Below, piece after piece: positions 1 to 11,700 of a stretch of DNA of 12,009 bases. The first letter of the stretch is position 1, and the number at the start of each line of letters is the position of its first letter. Under the pieces are notes generated by a model, which worked only from the letters and a program-made list of their open reading frames with translations, ran no database searches and was not told the DNA's origin. The stretch spans positions 162,638 to 174,646 of the forward strand of contig MU069884.1 in NCBI GenBank assembly GCA_002284615.2. The letters run 5' to 3'. Position numbers and translations under genes: made by a program. The stretch comes from Dunaliella salina (taxonomy: Eukaryota; Chlorophyta; Chlorophyceae; Chlamydomonadales; Dunaliellaceae).

Positions 1-92
1 TGTGTGTGCATGTGTGTGCGTATGTACTTTTCTGTGTGTGTATGTGTATATGTGTGTATATGTATGTGTATGTGTGTGTGCGTGTGTGAGGA
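1..92. repeat. TG/GT dinucleotide microsatellite, interrupted
   Basis: The first 90 or so bases are an imperfect run of TG with TATG and CG interruptions, and it starts before the window edge. On the gene strand it is a CA/CATA tract. It lies just past the candidate exon at 190-331, so it should be intronic. The methionine-rich open frame through it is simply translated repeat. Confidence 0.95.
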
Positions 93-189
93 AGAGAAGG
101 GGTCGGGCGGGACAAGGAAGATCCTGAGATTCATTGCAACATGCACTTGTAAAGTCAAGCCCTTGTGCACACTGCACACTGGCTTCTAC

Positions 190-331
190 CTCGAAAGCAT
201 GCACTGTAGCGCGGAGCCTGTGTCTTACTTCCAGGGTGACAATTCTCAAAACCCCGCACCTGTACAAGCAGCGGTCCCAGTGCTGCAGGGCACCTGAGGA
301 TTCCTTGGGACGCATCATCACACATCACAAC
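190..331 (-). CDS. MSH6: Candidate MSH6 exon before the ATPase domain (HP motif)
   Basis: The 3' splice site is a pyrimidine tract plus CTGCAG ending at 332. The frame then stays open for 47 codons to a CGAG/GTAGAA donor. A shorter version ending at 260 (CAG/GTGCGG, 24 codons) is also possible. The peptide starts VVMCDDASQGILRC and continues PLLVQVRGFENCHPGSK. In MSH6 the stretch between clamp and ATPase reads roughly C-R-P-V..., a hydrophobic run, then G-x-R-H-P; the P-x-x-x-x-L-L-V-x-V-x-G...HP pattern here fits loosely. The canonical RHP is NCHP, and the following F-x-P-N-D is not seen. The upstream array 332-1310 copies this exon's start, as happens for surer exons in the window, which supports it indirectly. 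It begins in phase 0, while the nearest upstream candidate (2960-3065) ends in phase 1, so an exon is missing or one candidate is wrong. Confidence 0.5.
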
Positions 332-3300
332 CTGCAGGGTTGAAGGATTGTAGGAGCATCATCACACATTACGAGCTGCAAGAAAAGGAGGGTAGGATGA
401 TCTTCACACATCAAAACCTGCAGGAAAAGAAAGGAGGAGTGCTATCATGCATTGTGAAAAGAGGAGGGGGACCATCTCCACACATCACAACCTTCGGGAC
501 AGGGGTGGAGGAGCATCATCACAAACAGCAATCGCAGGGAAGGAGGGGAGGAGCATTACCACTCATGCCTTGTACAAATTGTCACGTAGCACAACCTGCA
601 GGGAATGAGTGGAGGGGCATCGTCATGTACTGCAAGCTGCAAAAAATGGAGGGGATGACCATCATCACACATCACAACTTGCAGGGAAGGAGCAGAAGAC
701 CATCATTACACAATCTGCAAGAAAAGGAGGGGAAGACCGTTTTCACACATCACCACCTGCAGGGTTTAGGGTTGGAGGAGCAACATAACACATTGCAAGT
801 TGCTAAGGAAAAAAAGGCAGACCACCATCACACATCACAACCTGCAGGGGAGGAGTGGAGGGGCATCACCATGCATTGCAGCCTGCAGGAAAGGGGTGGA
901 TGGGCACCACCACGTATTGCAGCCTGCAAAAAAACGAGGGGAGGACCATTGTCACACTACAAAACCTGCAGGGACGGAGGGGAGAACCATCACCACAAAT
1001 TACATCCTGCAGGTGCAACAAATCGCAAGCTACAGGGTTGGAGGGGAGGACCACCATCATACATGTTAAGCTTTGGGGAAGGGGGAGGAGGGGCACCATT
1101 GCACATCAAAACCTGCAGAGTGGGAGAGGGAGAGCGCAATCACATACCCTGCAGAAAAGAAAGAGAAGCATCACGACACATCACATCCTGCACAAAAGGT
1201 GAACAAGTTAATTATTATCACACATCACACCCAGCAGGAAAAGTAAGGGATAAGGGACTTAACCCTACACAATCTGCAAAGAATGAGAGGAAAAGAGGAA
1301 GCCTGCCTCAGGCCTTTTGAGCGAGCCCATCATGCACCAGAACAGGGCAATCAAAAATCAAAATCACCAGGAAAATCACCAGAACAGGACAGTCACCAGG
1401 AAAATCAAAAATCAAAATCACTGGAATAGGACAAAAACACCAGGAAAAAGTGATGCAACACCTTACTGCTCAACGCATCATTGATAGAAGCTTTTGCGCA
1501 TTTGCCTTTGGCAGCCCCCTTTCAACGAAGGCAGGAAATCAGATTTCTAGTGGAATTTATTTAGGCCCGAAAATAGGTGTTTCTTGCATGCTCCCAGCAT
1601 CCCCCGTTCAGAAATGGGGAATGCCACAGAGTTGGCACGTGACTACACATGCAATGCAATTCGCAAGCTGCGCAGCCACCACTTGACTAGTCATTTTCCA
1701 TCCCCGCAATCTGATAGCAAAGTCAGGGTTCAAATCCTAACAGCAGCAAAGTTTGGGTTGGGTCCAAAGTTTCATGCAGTGCCATGAAATCCATGCGTAG
1801 GGTGCGGAACGACATATACCTCACCCCCCTACGCACTCCTCGCCCATTAGAGGGGGGCTTGGCACAAAGTGACTATACATGCCATATGATTTGCAATTGC
1901 TGTGCAGCCACTACTCGACCAGTCTTGTTTTCCTTTTCAACAGAAGTGACTATACATGCGATTTGGTTAGAAAGCTCTAGGCATAAATGCCCCCCGCTCT
2001 TTGTAGCTTTGAAGCTTGCGTTCTTTAGAACTGTGCCTCTGTAGTATAAAATTCTCAAACCTGCAAGTTTAGGGGTCCTTGTCTAGGTAGCCGGGGCGCG
2101 ACTGCTGACGCCAAAATGGAGCCCTAACTTTCACACCTCAAACCTCTATTTTTGACCATCTCCACCAAATTGGGCGATTTCTAGTGTTTTGGAGCCCTTA
2201 TACTAGTAAATATCATCGAGAACAAAGAAAAAAAAATGGAATGAAAGGACCAAGTGGTGAGGTACAGGATTTCAGTCATTGATTTTAGAGACAACCCAGC
2301 ACAAAGGATATCCGAAAGGTCAATTGTATCCTCCTGTTATTGGATCCCCGGGATGTTAGCAAATATGTAGGGGGGGGGTATTGATGCAAAATCTTGGAAG
2401 TCAAAATAGCCCCAGGGTGGAGCTGTGGACCTTGGGTAACTGACCTAAGGCCAGGAGAGTAATCTGGGTTTTGCTGGATGCCTATAGTGAAAGCAAATCT
2501 GTTACATACACTTATACTGAAAGTAATGGATGCCATGGTCAGGTTTGTTTGAAACACATGAGAAAGGGCATGCCTGGCATACAGGCCAGTCGACCCCCCT
2601 CTGTCAGATTATACAACCGGAAGTCCTGAACATGTGTCTGTCTTGCAGGTAGGTAATATAACTGAATTGCACTGGCTCCATGCCTCTTGCATGCATTGCT
2701 GTGGTTCAAAACAGCTCTAGAAGAGAACCATATTTGCTGGCCGAACATTTCTGGCACACATCTTGATCACATAGCTGACCAAGCATTTCTGGCACACATC
2801 TTGATCACGTAGCTGACCAAGCATTTCTGGCACACATCTTGATCACATTGCTCCACAAAAGGAAAGGAAAACTACATAGGTTGTCAATGCACTCTCTACT
2901 TCACTTCAGAAAGCAGAGATGTGTAGGCACAAAAGGCAATGAGTATCCTTTCCGCTTACCCTCAACCCATGTGATCCAACCTTCGAATTCCAAGGCAGTG
3001 CACGCCTCCAGCATTGATTGGAATTCAAGAAGGCCATTCAACCCAGAAACACTGTCAGCCTGAGCCTGAAGTGAGCGTCAAACCCAACACGAACCTTAGC
3101 CGGACTCAAGAGCGCTGCAGACAAAGCTGTCTGGAAATTTTTCTGCATGACCCATGAAATACCCAGGCAAAACCTTCACATGTAGCGTCAAGCTAGGAAC
3201 AGGCCTTGGCTGGCAGACCCCGTAAAGCCACTCAATCCCTGAGTACAATAGCATCCCTTCCACAATGCCTTTTGTAGAGTATCCTTGCAGAGTATGTTTG

Positions 3301-5724
3301 CACACAGGCACGATACGCAGGCTAGCAGCGCCTGTGTGGGACCCTCCTGCACTTTGAAAATTCGCCACGGTCCTTTCTTTGCTGCAGACCTGGAGTATTT
3401 TCACTGACAACATGGTTTCCTTCCTCTTTTCATGATGCACCTTGAATTAAACAGACCTTGGCGATCGGAGCCTGTGAGGCACCATGGTCCCTGAGGTGCT
3501 GCTGGACCTAGAGTTGATCCACTGCCCACCCATTTTTCCCTTGTCTTTTCGTGATGCAGCTTGAATTGAACAGACCTTGGCGAGCAGTGCCTGTGAGGCG
3601 CCATGGTCCGTGAGTTGCTGCTGGGCCCATATGCATGATTGATCATCATTATTCCTAACACACCTCATGGTGGAACTCGCTTCATTCAAGGGGGTTTGAG
3701 GATCAAGTTAACAGACCTTGGCAAGCAGTGCCTGTGAGGCGCCCTGGTCCCTGAGGTGCTGCTGGACCTGGAGCAGCGCCTCCTGCAGAGCGCGCTCCGC
3801 TTCTTGCAGGTCAGCTTGTGCAGCTGCGCGGTCATCGTATGCGAGGGCCTGCACGTCAATTGGAAAAATCGCAGAGGGGGCTATCTGAGCAAGAGCCCAT
3901 GTATGCAACTTCTGTATTTAAAGTGCGATGACGCACAGCCACTTCGTCTGATTGAGACAAATCTGGCATTAAAATCCTGCTGGCATTACAAGCTACCTGA
4001 GCACATACCTCAATATGTGTAAGTTGCCCTGTGTACTTAGATAGACTGTGTCAAAGCTCACATGGACCCTATGACCCACACGAACCCTAATTTGGTGCTC
4101 CCCATGGGAAAATGGCTGAAATTGCACAAAACAGCAACCACTGAGTCTTTTCTATCCAATTTTTTCCAGTGATATTCTTTTGGTACAAGGACATCAAATC
4201 ACAAAAATCATCTGATTTGGTGCAGTAGGTGGTCCAGAATGGAGATTTGCTGCGGCTTATTAGGCGCATGCGCCCCGACTTGTAAGCCTCATGCTCCAGT
4301 GCACGCTAAGCCAAGCTTCAAGCTTACCAGTTGGGGCACTCATTTGTAGGGAGCATGCAAAAAACACCTGATTTTGGGCCTCAGATGGCCCCGTGTAAAA
4401 ATAAAAAATGGAAAATATTGAAAAAGAATGTAAACTTTTGGTAAGGTTTTGTCAGTATCATTTGTGACGGCAGCAAACCATGGGTGCCTCTGGATGGTGA
4501 CTTGTTTACAAAATCATTCTGCAGGTAGTAGGTTAAATGAATGGCAGGAAACAGGAAGCCCTCTCTGATGACCTCCAGACTGTTATAGCTGCACATCAAT
4601 TTCATTAGAACGACCTGGGGAATGGACCAAACACAGATCTGGCATCGCGCTAGCAGAAATAAGCACGAATACATCTCCTGGGCCAAAGGTGGCAAGTCGT
4701 GCTTCTGACATGGGGAATAGAGTGGTCTGAACCACAGACCTGACAGTGCCACAGCATACAAATGTGCTAATGCACCTCTTGCACATGAAGCATGCAAATC
4801 GCATGCCTGACGCAAACAAACAGTGACCCATATCACAGATATGCTGACGCAGCATCTGACAAAAAGCATTCATGCAAAACATCGGTGAAAAGGGCTGGTC
4901 TAAGAGTTCATGCAAAACATTGGCGAGATTGGCAGGCAAAGACACATCTGACAGGGGACTTTACCCACCTCAGGCCTGGGTGGCTGCAAAGTGAGCTGGC
5001 CTCTGGGGCAGGACACATCCATGAACTGCATCAAAGAAAAAAGAAAAACAAGAAAGACGTAAGCCAAAGCCCTACATCAATCAGGGAAAGGATGACAAGT
5101 TGGCGCATCATTCAGGCAAAAAACATGATGTGAATTACGCATCGTTATCAGAAACTGCACATCAAATGCATTTGAAGACCACACTCTCAAGCAAAGGATA
5201 GCTACACTGCAGGGGCATTTGGCATCAAACTATGCGCTGACAGCTTCAATCAACCTTCTCAGCCCTCTGAGACAGGCAGCATCCATAAACTGCATCATTC
5301 AGGCAAAATAAGGCATTTTTAGGCAAAACATGCCATGCTCTGCAGCAGCATGTCGCATCAAGTCTTGGGCTGACAGTTCCAATCAACATTTCCAGCGGAA
5401 TAGCAGAACAGCTTTTAGGATGATCATGGAGATAACCAACTTTACGGAAAGCAAGCATGTGTCCCTTCATAAACACAAATTGCCATAATGATGATTTGCA
5501 TGCCTGCCAACCACCTGAAAGCATTTCACTTATCTGAATACCTTCTAGATCCAATCATGGTATTTGTACCGGCTTTTCCAAATTAAGACACTCACATCAA
5601 AAACGGCATTTAGTTTGTCCAAGGCCTCGGCTGCTGGCTCACATGCACCGAGGAAGGCTGCAAGCTCGGAAGGCAATACAATGCGTGTCATGGACTCAGC
5701 CTGAATGCAGAAGTTGAAGACACA

Positions 5725-5778
<54 letters not shown>

Positions 5779-8700
5779 GTGTTGCTGAGATCATGACGAT
5801 GATCATGCCAATACTTATGGTGGAGACGCTCATGCTGGTGCTGACAATCAAGCTGACTACAACCTGCAACATGCGAGGTTTGTTGTGTTTCTCAAAAGGG
5901 GTTTGGGGTCTTCATTGGGCCAGCTCTGAAGGTGAGAGTGCTGATAGTGTGAGATGGAGGTATGGGTACTGCGATTTTTTTTGCATGAGGCAGGACGGGG
6001 TGCAGGAAGAGCTCATGCAGGGAAGACCGAAATGCTTCGCGAGACTCACTCAACAGCATTTACGCTCTCAACAAAAGTCCATGCATCAAGAGATCCTTTG
6101 CCCCTCCTGGCTACACACACCAGAATTTCCACTGCGCCTAAGTGCCGATGAGAGCGGAACTCTAATACCCCCAAATCAGCTAGATCGAGTGCCAGAAAAG
6201 CGCAAGGCCGTGCAGCTGCCCGTGGCTGTGTATGCAGCAGGAGAGCCCAAATGCAACGCGATGAAATCGCTAGGCAATAAGGACCTGACCGTGACTGGTG
6301 GTCGGATGCCAAAGAAAAAAAAGAAAAAGAAAAAGGAAAACTATGCAGGCAGAGAAACTCTCCCTACATCAATTAAGACAGAGGAGACACATTGGCTCAA
6401 AAAGAGCCGTGTGCCCCCTCCACCACAAGGTATGAAAAATGCCAATGTGGTACCTTCCTACTCCTTTTATTGCGGAACAGGGGGACTTGCACCCTATCAT
6501 CATGGCTTTTTGCGCACTCCGACAGTGCTTGCACCAGGAACCTTCTCAAACTTAGACCATTACGCCAGGCACCTGTACAATCAAGTTGGTTGAGTGCCAA
6601 GCAAGCGCCAGGCCGTGCAGCAGCTGGTTCAGCGCGGTGTATGCAGCACAGGAGGCAGGCACAGCCCACACAGCACCGCCAGCCATGCGTGGGTTCACCT
6701 CCTCCTCCTGCTCTTCTGGGAGCTGCTGCTGCTGCTGCCAGTGGTCGCCAGCAATGGGACGCAGGCCGGACACTGACCTGCATGTGTGCACAAAGGCGTA
6801 TGACCTGTCCTGTGTAGCTTGAGATGTGCTTGGGGTCTGGCTCTCTTTAGTTTTTGGGACTGGGATACAGACCTGCGGCGCTGGCTTGCGTGCGTGCACA
6901 CTGGTGAAGTGCACCCCTGTCCGTGTGTTTTGAGACTTGATTGTGCTCAGGTATTTCTCGGAGTGCGGCTTGATGTGAGGTACGCGTTCCTGTCTGTGCA
7001 GTTCGAGAACTGATTGTGGCCAAGTGCTCTTTGGTACACCGCTTGAGAACTGATTGTTGCCAGGTGCGCTTTGGTGTTTGGGGAGTTGCTTCTTAGTGAA
7101 CGATGCTCTTTGGCGAATAGCCTAAGAATAGCTTGTGGCCAGGTGCTTTTGATGCATGGCTTGAGGACTGATTGTGGCCAGGTTCTCTTTGGTGCACAGT
7201 TTGAGAATTGAGTGTGGCCAGGTGCTCTTTGGTGTTCGGCTTGATGAGTAAAATGCATTCCTGACCGCGCGTATTAATACTTGCTTGTGGTCAGGCATGC
7301 TTTGGTTTACAAAAGAGTTGCCCATGACACCTTGGGGGACGCAGAGGACAGAGGAATTATGAACTTCCTAAGCACATCAGATTCATCCCACCTTCTGTTG
7401 CACAAGATGATCATTTGACCATGGGCACTCCCAGATTGGCGTGAGCATTCATGGTCCGGTAGGCTAGCAGAGGAACTATGACAAAGACATGCCCCTTTTG
7501 CCAGTTCCCAGCACAAAGGACATGCACCAGAAGATCTGCCATATTTGCACCTCTTGAACCTGCCAGTTGTTTGGCGCTCTTGCCGAGAGTTTCATGTGTG
7601 AGCCGCTAAAGCTTTCTGAGTCCCACAGCCTTCAGGGTGTTGACCTTTGTGTTTCAACGGTTCAGCCGTGCACCAGCCTGCCTTCCACCAACCAATATTG
7701 AGGAGGTAAAAACCAATTAAGATCAGACAAGGGGAACAGGTATGCATGCCTGTACATGGCCTGTTCATGATGTTCCATAAATGAACCTTGAGCAAGATCA
7801 AGTAACAAACAGTAGGATCAGATTCGCAACCACCTGCCTGTCAAGAAAGCCATCCCTACGGCCAGCACAAAAGGCACACGCTTCATACGACCACACCATC
7901 TTCACCAGCCCCTTCCCTCACTCACCTGCACATCAGCCTCTCCAAGTCAGGTAGCAAGTGTGTTGCCTCCAGGAATGTTTGTCGGACCTCTGGGTGGTCC
8001 GAAAAGAAAGCCACCACCGTCTGCCGCTTCTGCACCTCCCTCACATCTGTAAGTGGCCTGCATTGTTGGAAGCAACAAGAGCAACCACAGCATGCCGCAT
8101 CACGGAACAGCGGTTTTTAAGAATCAATCACAGCTCTGCCTCTTCTGCAGCCCCCTCGCACCCAGTGGTGGCCACCACTGTGGATAACATAAAAACAGCA
8201 ATCATAGCCTGCCTCTTCTGCACCTCCCTCACGAATGTCAGTGGCCTGCATTATTGGAAGCACCAAAGAGCAATCACAGCCAACCTCTCCTACAATTCCC
8301 TTGCCTCTGTCCATGGTGTGCATTCCAGATAAACATGAACAAAATCACAGCTTGCCGCTTCTGCACCTCCCTTGCCCCCAGCGGTGGCTTACATTGTGAA
8401 CAACATAAAAAAAGGCATCACAGCCTGCAATTCCTACAACTCCCTTGCATCTGTCCATGGCCTGCATTTTGGATAACAGAAAGGAGTCACAGCTGCCTCT
8501 CCTGCACCTCCCCTGCACCAATTGGTGGCCAGCACGTGGACAGCTTTAAAAAGCAACCATAGCCTGCCGTTTCTGCACTTCCCTTGCATACGTCAGCGAC
8601 CTGCAATGCAGAAGGAGGGGAGCCATCTGCCCCAAACTGTCCATTCTGTATTCCTTGTGTGACTGTGCCACTTATATGTCGGTGGCCAATGCGGATGAAA

Positions 8701-11700
8701 GGCAAGGCCTAGGACTTCTTTCCTTGCTCCGACAAGGTATCAGCACTTGCCCAAACTGCTGCCCTTGCATACCTGACGGATGCAGCCCTGCGAGTCGTGG
8801 CCTGACATGCCCTTAGAAACTTGAGTATTTCTTGTTTGTCCTGAATGAAGCCCTCACATGCCCTCACTCGCCCTCAGAAAAGAGCCCTTGGACCTGATGC
8901 CGAGAGTGCTTGGCCTTTCGAATTTCCGCTGTTTAGACAGTCATACAATTCCTGCTGCCCGTCAGGCCAGTGCCTGTGTCAAGTTAAAAGAGAGCGTCTC
9001 CAGACCTTAGACCAAATCAGTTCACTCAGTAGGCAACCTACCGCGTCACTCACCTGACCCTGGGCTAATTTGCACAAAGGAACCAAACCTCATGGTTCCA
9101 AAGGATCCACAGAGCCAACCCTTGGCCAGAAGTATGCACAGACACAGAGCATCCAGCGCCACCAAAGCATCAGTCAGGCGAAACAAGCAATACAAGTTTC
9201 TTGCATTTTCACGACCCCAAATCCTGGACTGCCACCTATGAGTGGCACCTCATGCACCGCAGCTGCAACAATGCCAGAGTTCCATGCATACACTCTGACC
9301 CCATAGACGCCAGTGCAGCTGCCAGGAAAACAAGCATCAACTACCAACACATAAACAGCTCTGCTCAGCAGCTGCTGAGCCAGAAGCATGTGCATCAAAA
9401 CCAACAGCTGCACAGTCGCCACTGTGTTGGAAACACAGGCACCAACCACACACCTGCGCTGCAGCGCCTGTGTCAGTACTAACAGGCATGATTCACGCGC
9501 AACCCTCACCTGCACAGCCACTGCTTGACACAGCCACTGCTCAACATCGACATGCTTCACTCGTAACCCTCACCTGCAGGCGTGCGTCACTTGCAACCCT
9601 CACCTGCACAGCCACTGCTTGATCCTTCTGAGTCCCATGGGGCTGCCTGCCCTTGCAAGGAACTCAAAGAGAGAGCCGGCATGCCCCCCCAGCGAGCCTT
9701 CCAGCAGCTCAAGGCTGGTGATTGCTCCATGGTCAAGGAGCATGGCAGGCTGCTGGATAGGTCCTCCTTGCCCTGCAGCATGATCATCAAGGGCTGCATC
9801 GTTCGACCCAATTGATTCACACAATTCAAATGAACGTTGCAGTTAAGCAGCATGCTGGGCAGGGTCAAGCACACAATTCAAATGAACGTTGCAGTTACGC
9901 AGCATGCTGGGCAGGGTCAAGCACACAATTCAAATGAACGTTGCTGTTAAGCAGAATGCTGGGCAGGGTTAAGCAGCATACTGGGCAGGTCCCTTGGCCG
10001 GCAGCTTGACAGCTCCCCCTTGCCCTGCAGCACGATCAAGAAAAAAATGATTGATGCAGTTGAGCATCATGCTGGGCAGCAGCATGGCGGGCTGCTGAAG
10101 CGATGCTCCCGGCCCTGCTGCAACAGTTGCAGCACCAACGTGGGGAAAGAATATGCAAGACTGTGCAGGCATTCATGCTCAGATCTGGCTATAAGATTTG
10201 ACCCCGGGAGCTTCAGTGCAGGAAGTAAAGGAGTTTGGTGGGGAGGTAGGCAGAAAAAGGAGCTGCACGAAGGAAGTGGCGGGGTGAGGAGAAGGGAGGG
10301 CTTTTACGGATGCCTGCAAAAGTGCACACATGTACCCTGTCCAAGCTCAATGGAATCTTCATTAAGGTCCCAAGGCGATTCTGGGCGTGGCCTCAGTGCC
10401 AAACCGAGCCTTGCATTTTGCATGCTTCTTCTTGCCATCCGACTGTGGAGCAGCTTAGGAACAAACATTTCTCTCTCCAGGAAAATGAAATACTGGAAAG
10501 CACATTGTCTGATGGTTCAGATGTTAGACATGTGTCCATCTCCCCCAAAAGCGAACACTTGACAGTAATCCTGCACAAGCCTTGCCACCCTTCCAAACAA
10601 AAAGGGTGCTCTTCTCCCTTGAGAAAAATCTCAGGCAAGCAAGCTAGCGTCAAACCGCAAAACACTTGGCGCACACCTCAGGTCCAGCGCACACCTAAGG
10701 CCAGCACGCATCCAGTCAGCTCGCATCCAAAGCCAAAGTGACCTGATCTCCTGGGTGCGTACTCAGTTGGTGTTCAGCATACGTCTGGTAAACCTGTGTC
10801 TGGGGCCCATATGATCTGTCCATTGGGCTGCCATTGAACTCGCTGGCTGTGTGCTCACCTGGGGCCTAGCATGTATCCGGCTGGCTTGCGTCCAGGACTG
10901 GTGTGACTTGTGTATTAGCTGTTTCTTAAACATCTGGTCTGCTCAATGCGCGCTCACCTAAGGCTTGCCATACACCCAGCTGGCTTGCGCCCAGGATTCT
11001 TGTGACCTTCCTACGCGGCTGGTGCAGCCTGAGCTCACCTGGGGCCCAGCAGGCATCCAGCTGGCTTGTGTTCCCAGCCGATGTGAATTGGGCTGATGCA
11101 ATCTGACCTGCCCAATGAGCGCTCACCTAAGTCCATACATTTGAACACTCACCTAGGTCTACATTCCATCCAACTCGTGTCGATGTAGCCTGCGTATTGC
11201 GCTTATGCAATCTGGTCCGCTCGATGTGCGATCGCCTGGGGCCCAGCAGACATACAGCCGGCTCGTGTCCAGGGCTGATGCAGCCTGCCAAGGGCTGGTG
11301 TAATCTGACCTGCTTAATGTGCGCTCACCCGGGGCCCAACAGGCACCCAGCCCAACAAACACACGTGTAGGGCGGATGCGACCTGTCAAAGGCTGGTGCA
11401 ACCTGATCTGCAAAAACATGCGCTCACCTGGGGCCCAGCACGCATCTAGTTGGCGTGTGTCCAGGGTCGATGTGACCCAAGCATTGGGCTCATGTAACCT
11501 GATCCGCTCAATGAGCGCTCACCTGGAGTCCAGCGCGCATCCGGTCAGCTTGCAAGTGGGGCTGATGCGACCCGTCAAAGGCTCGTGCACTCTGAGTTGC
11601 TGAATATGTGCTCACTTGGGGCCCAGCTCATGTTCAGCCGGCTCGCGCTTGGGGCTGATGCAAACTGTCGAGGGCTGGTGCAATCTGACCTGCTAAATAT

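Larger units (their letters stand above)
1311..2745. other. Intron-like stretch with small dispersed repeats
   Basis: I find no convincing exon in about 1.4 kb. It holds a short AATCAAAAATCAAAATCACC repeat, a diverged repeat pair, a hairpin and low-complexity runs (A-run near 2228, G-run near 2371), listed separately where useful. In the gene model it lies between the candidate exons at 2960-3065 and 190-331, where MSH6 should encode the rest of its clamp; such an exon may be hidden here. A minus-strand stretch near 2540-2640, after an ATGTTCAG, reads DFRLYNLTEGGRLAC, but it has no clear donor or MSH6 match. Confidence 0.5.

Noticed and set aside
332..1310. CRISPR-like regular repeats (also considered at 6925-7260 and 10850-12009)
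   Set aside because: Units are degenerate, have no constant repeat with unique spacers, and lie in the introns of a spliced gene.
340..1320. A 326-codon plus-strand open frame with HHH and LQ repeats
   Set aside because: It is the translation of the ~40-bp array. Several plus frames and one minus frame are open over parts of it at the same time.
1727..1737. GGTTCAAATCC, like a tRNA B box
   Set aside because: The T-stem pairs at only about three of five positions, and no acceptor or anticodon stem could be built around it.
2539..2757. A 72-codon minus-strand frame containing DFRLYNLTEGGRLAC after ATGTTCAG
   Set aside because: It has no good donor and no MSH6 resemblance; kept only as a remark in the intron entry.
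4381..4869. A 162-codon minus-strand open frame
   Set aside because: It lies inside an intron whose flanking exons already join in phase, and its peptide matches no MutS segment.
5793..6593. A 266-codon plus-strand open frame, which would begin with an Asp run if extended through the (ATG)n tract
   Set aside because: It crosses a microsatellite, an AAG-rich tract that reads as an intron pyrimidine tract on the other strand, and a copy of an MSH6 exon end. No recognisable domain appears. An open frame of this length is somewhat unexpected, so it is not fully excluded.
8770..8798. A mini-exon (PRLAGLHPS) whose phases would fit between the two best exons
   Set aside because: The true exon start at 8057 gives the expected R-PL directly after KQWLCR. 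This piece looks like an old copy of that exon start.
9174..9560. A 128-codon minus-strand open frame
   Set aside because: It begins in copies of an exon end and runs through intron; the exons on either side join in phase without it.
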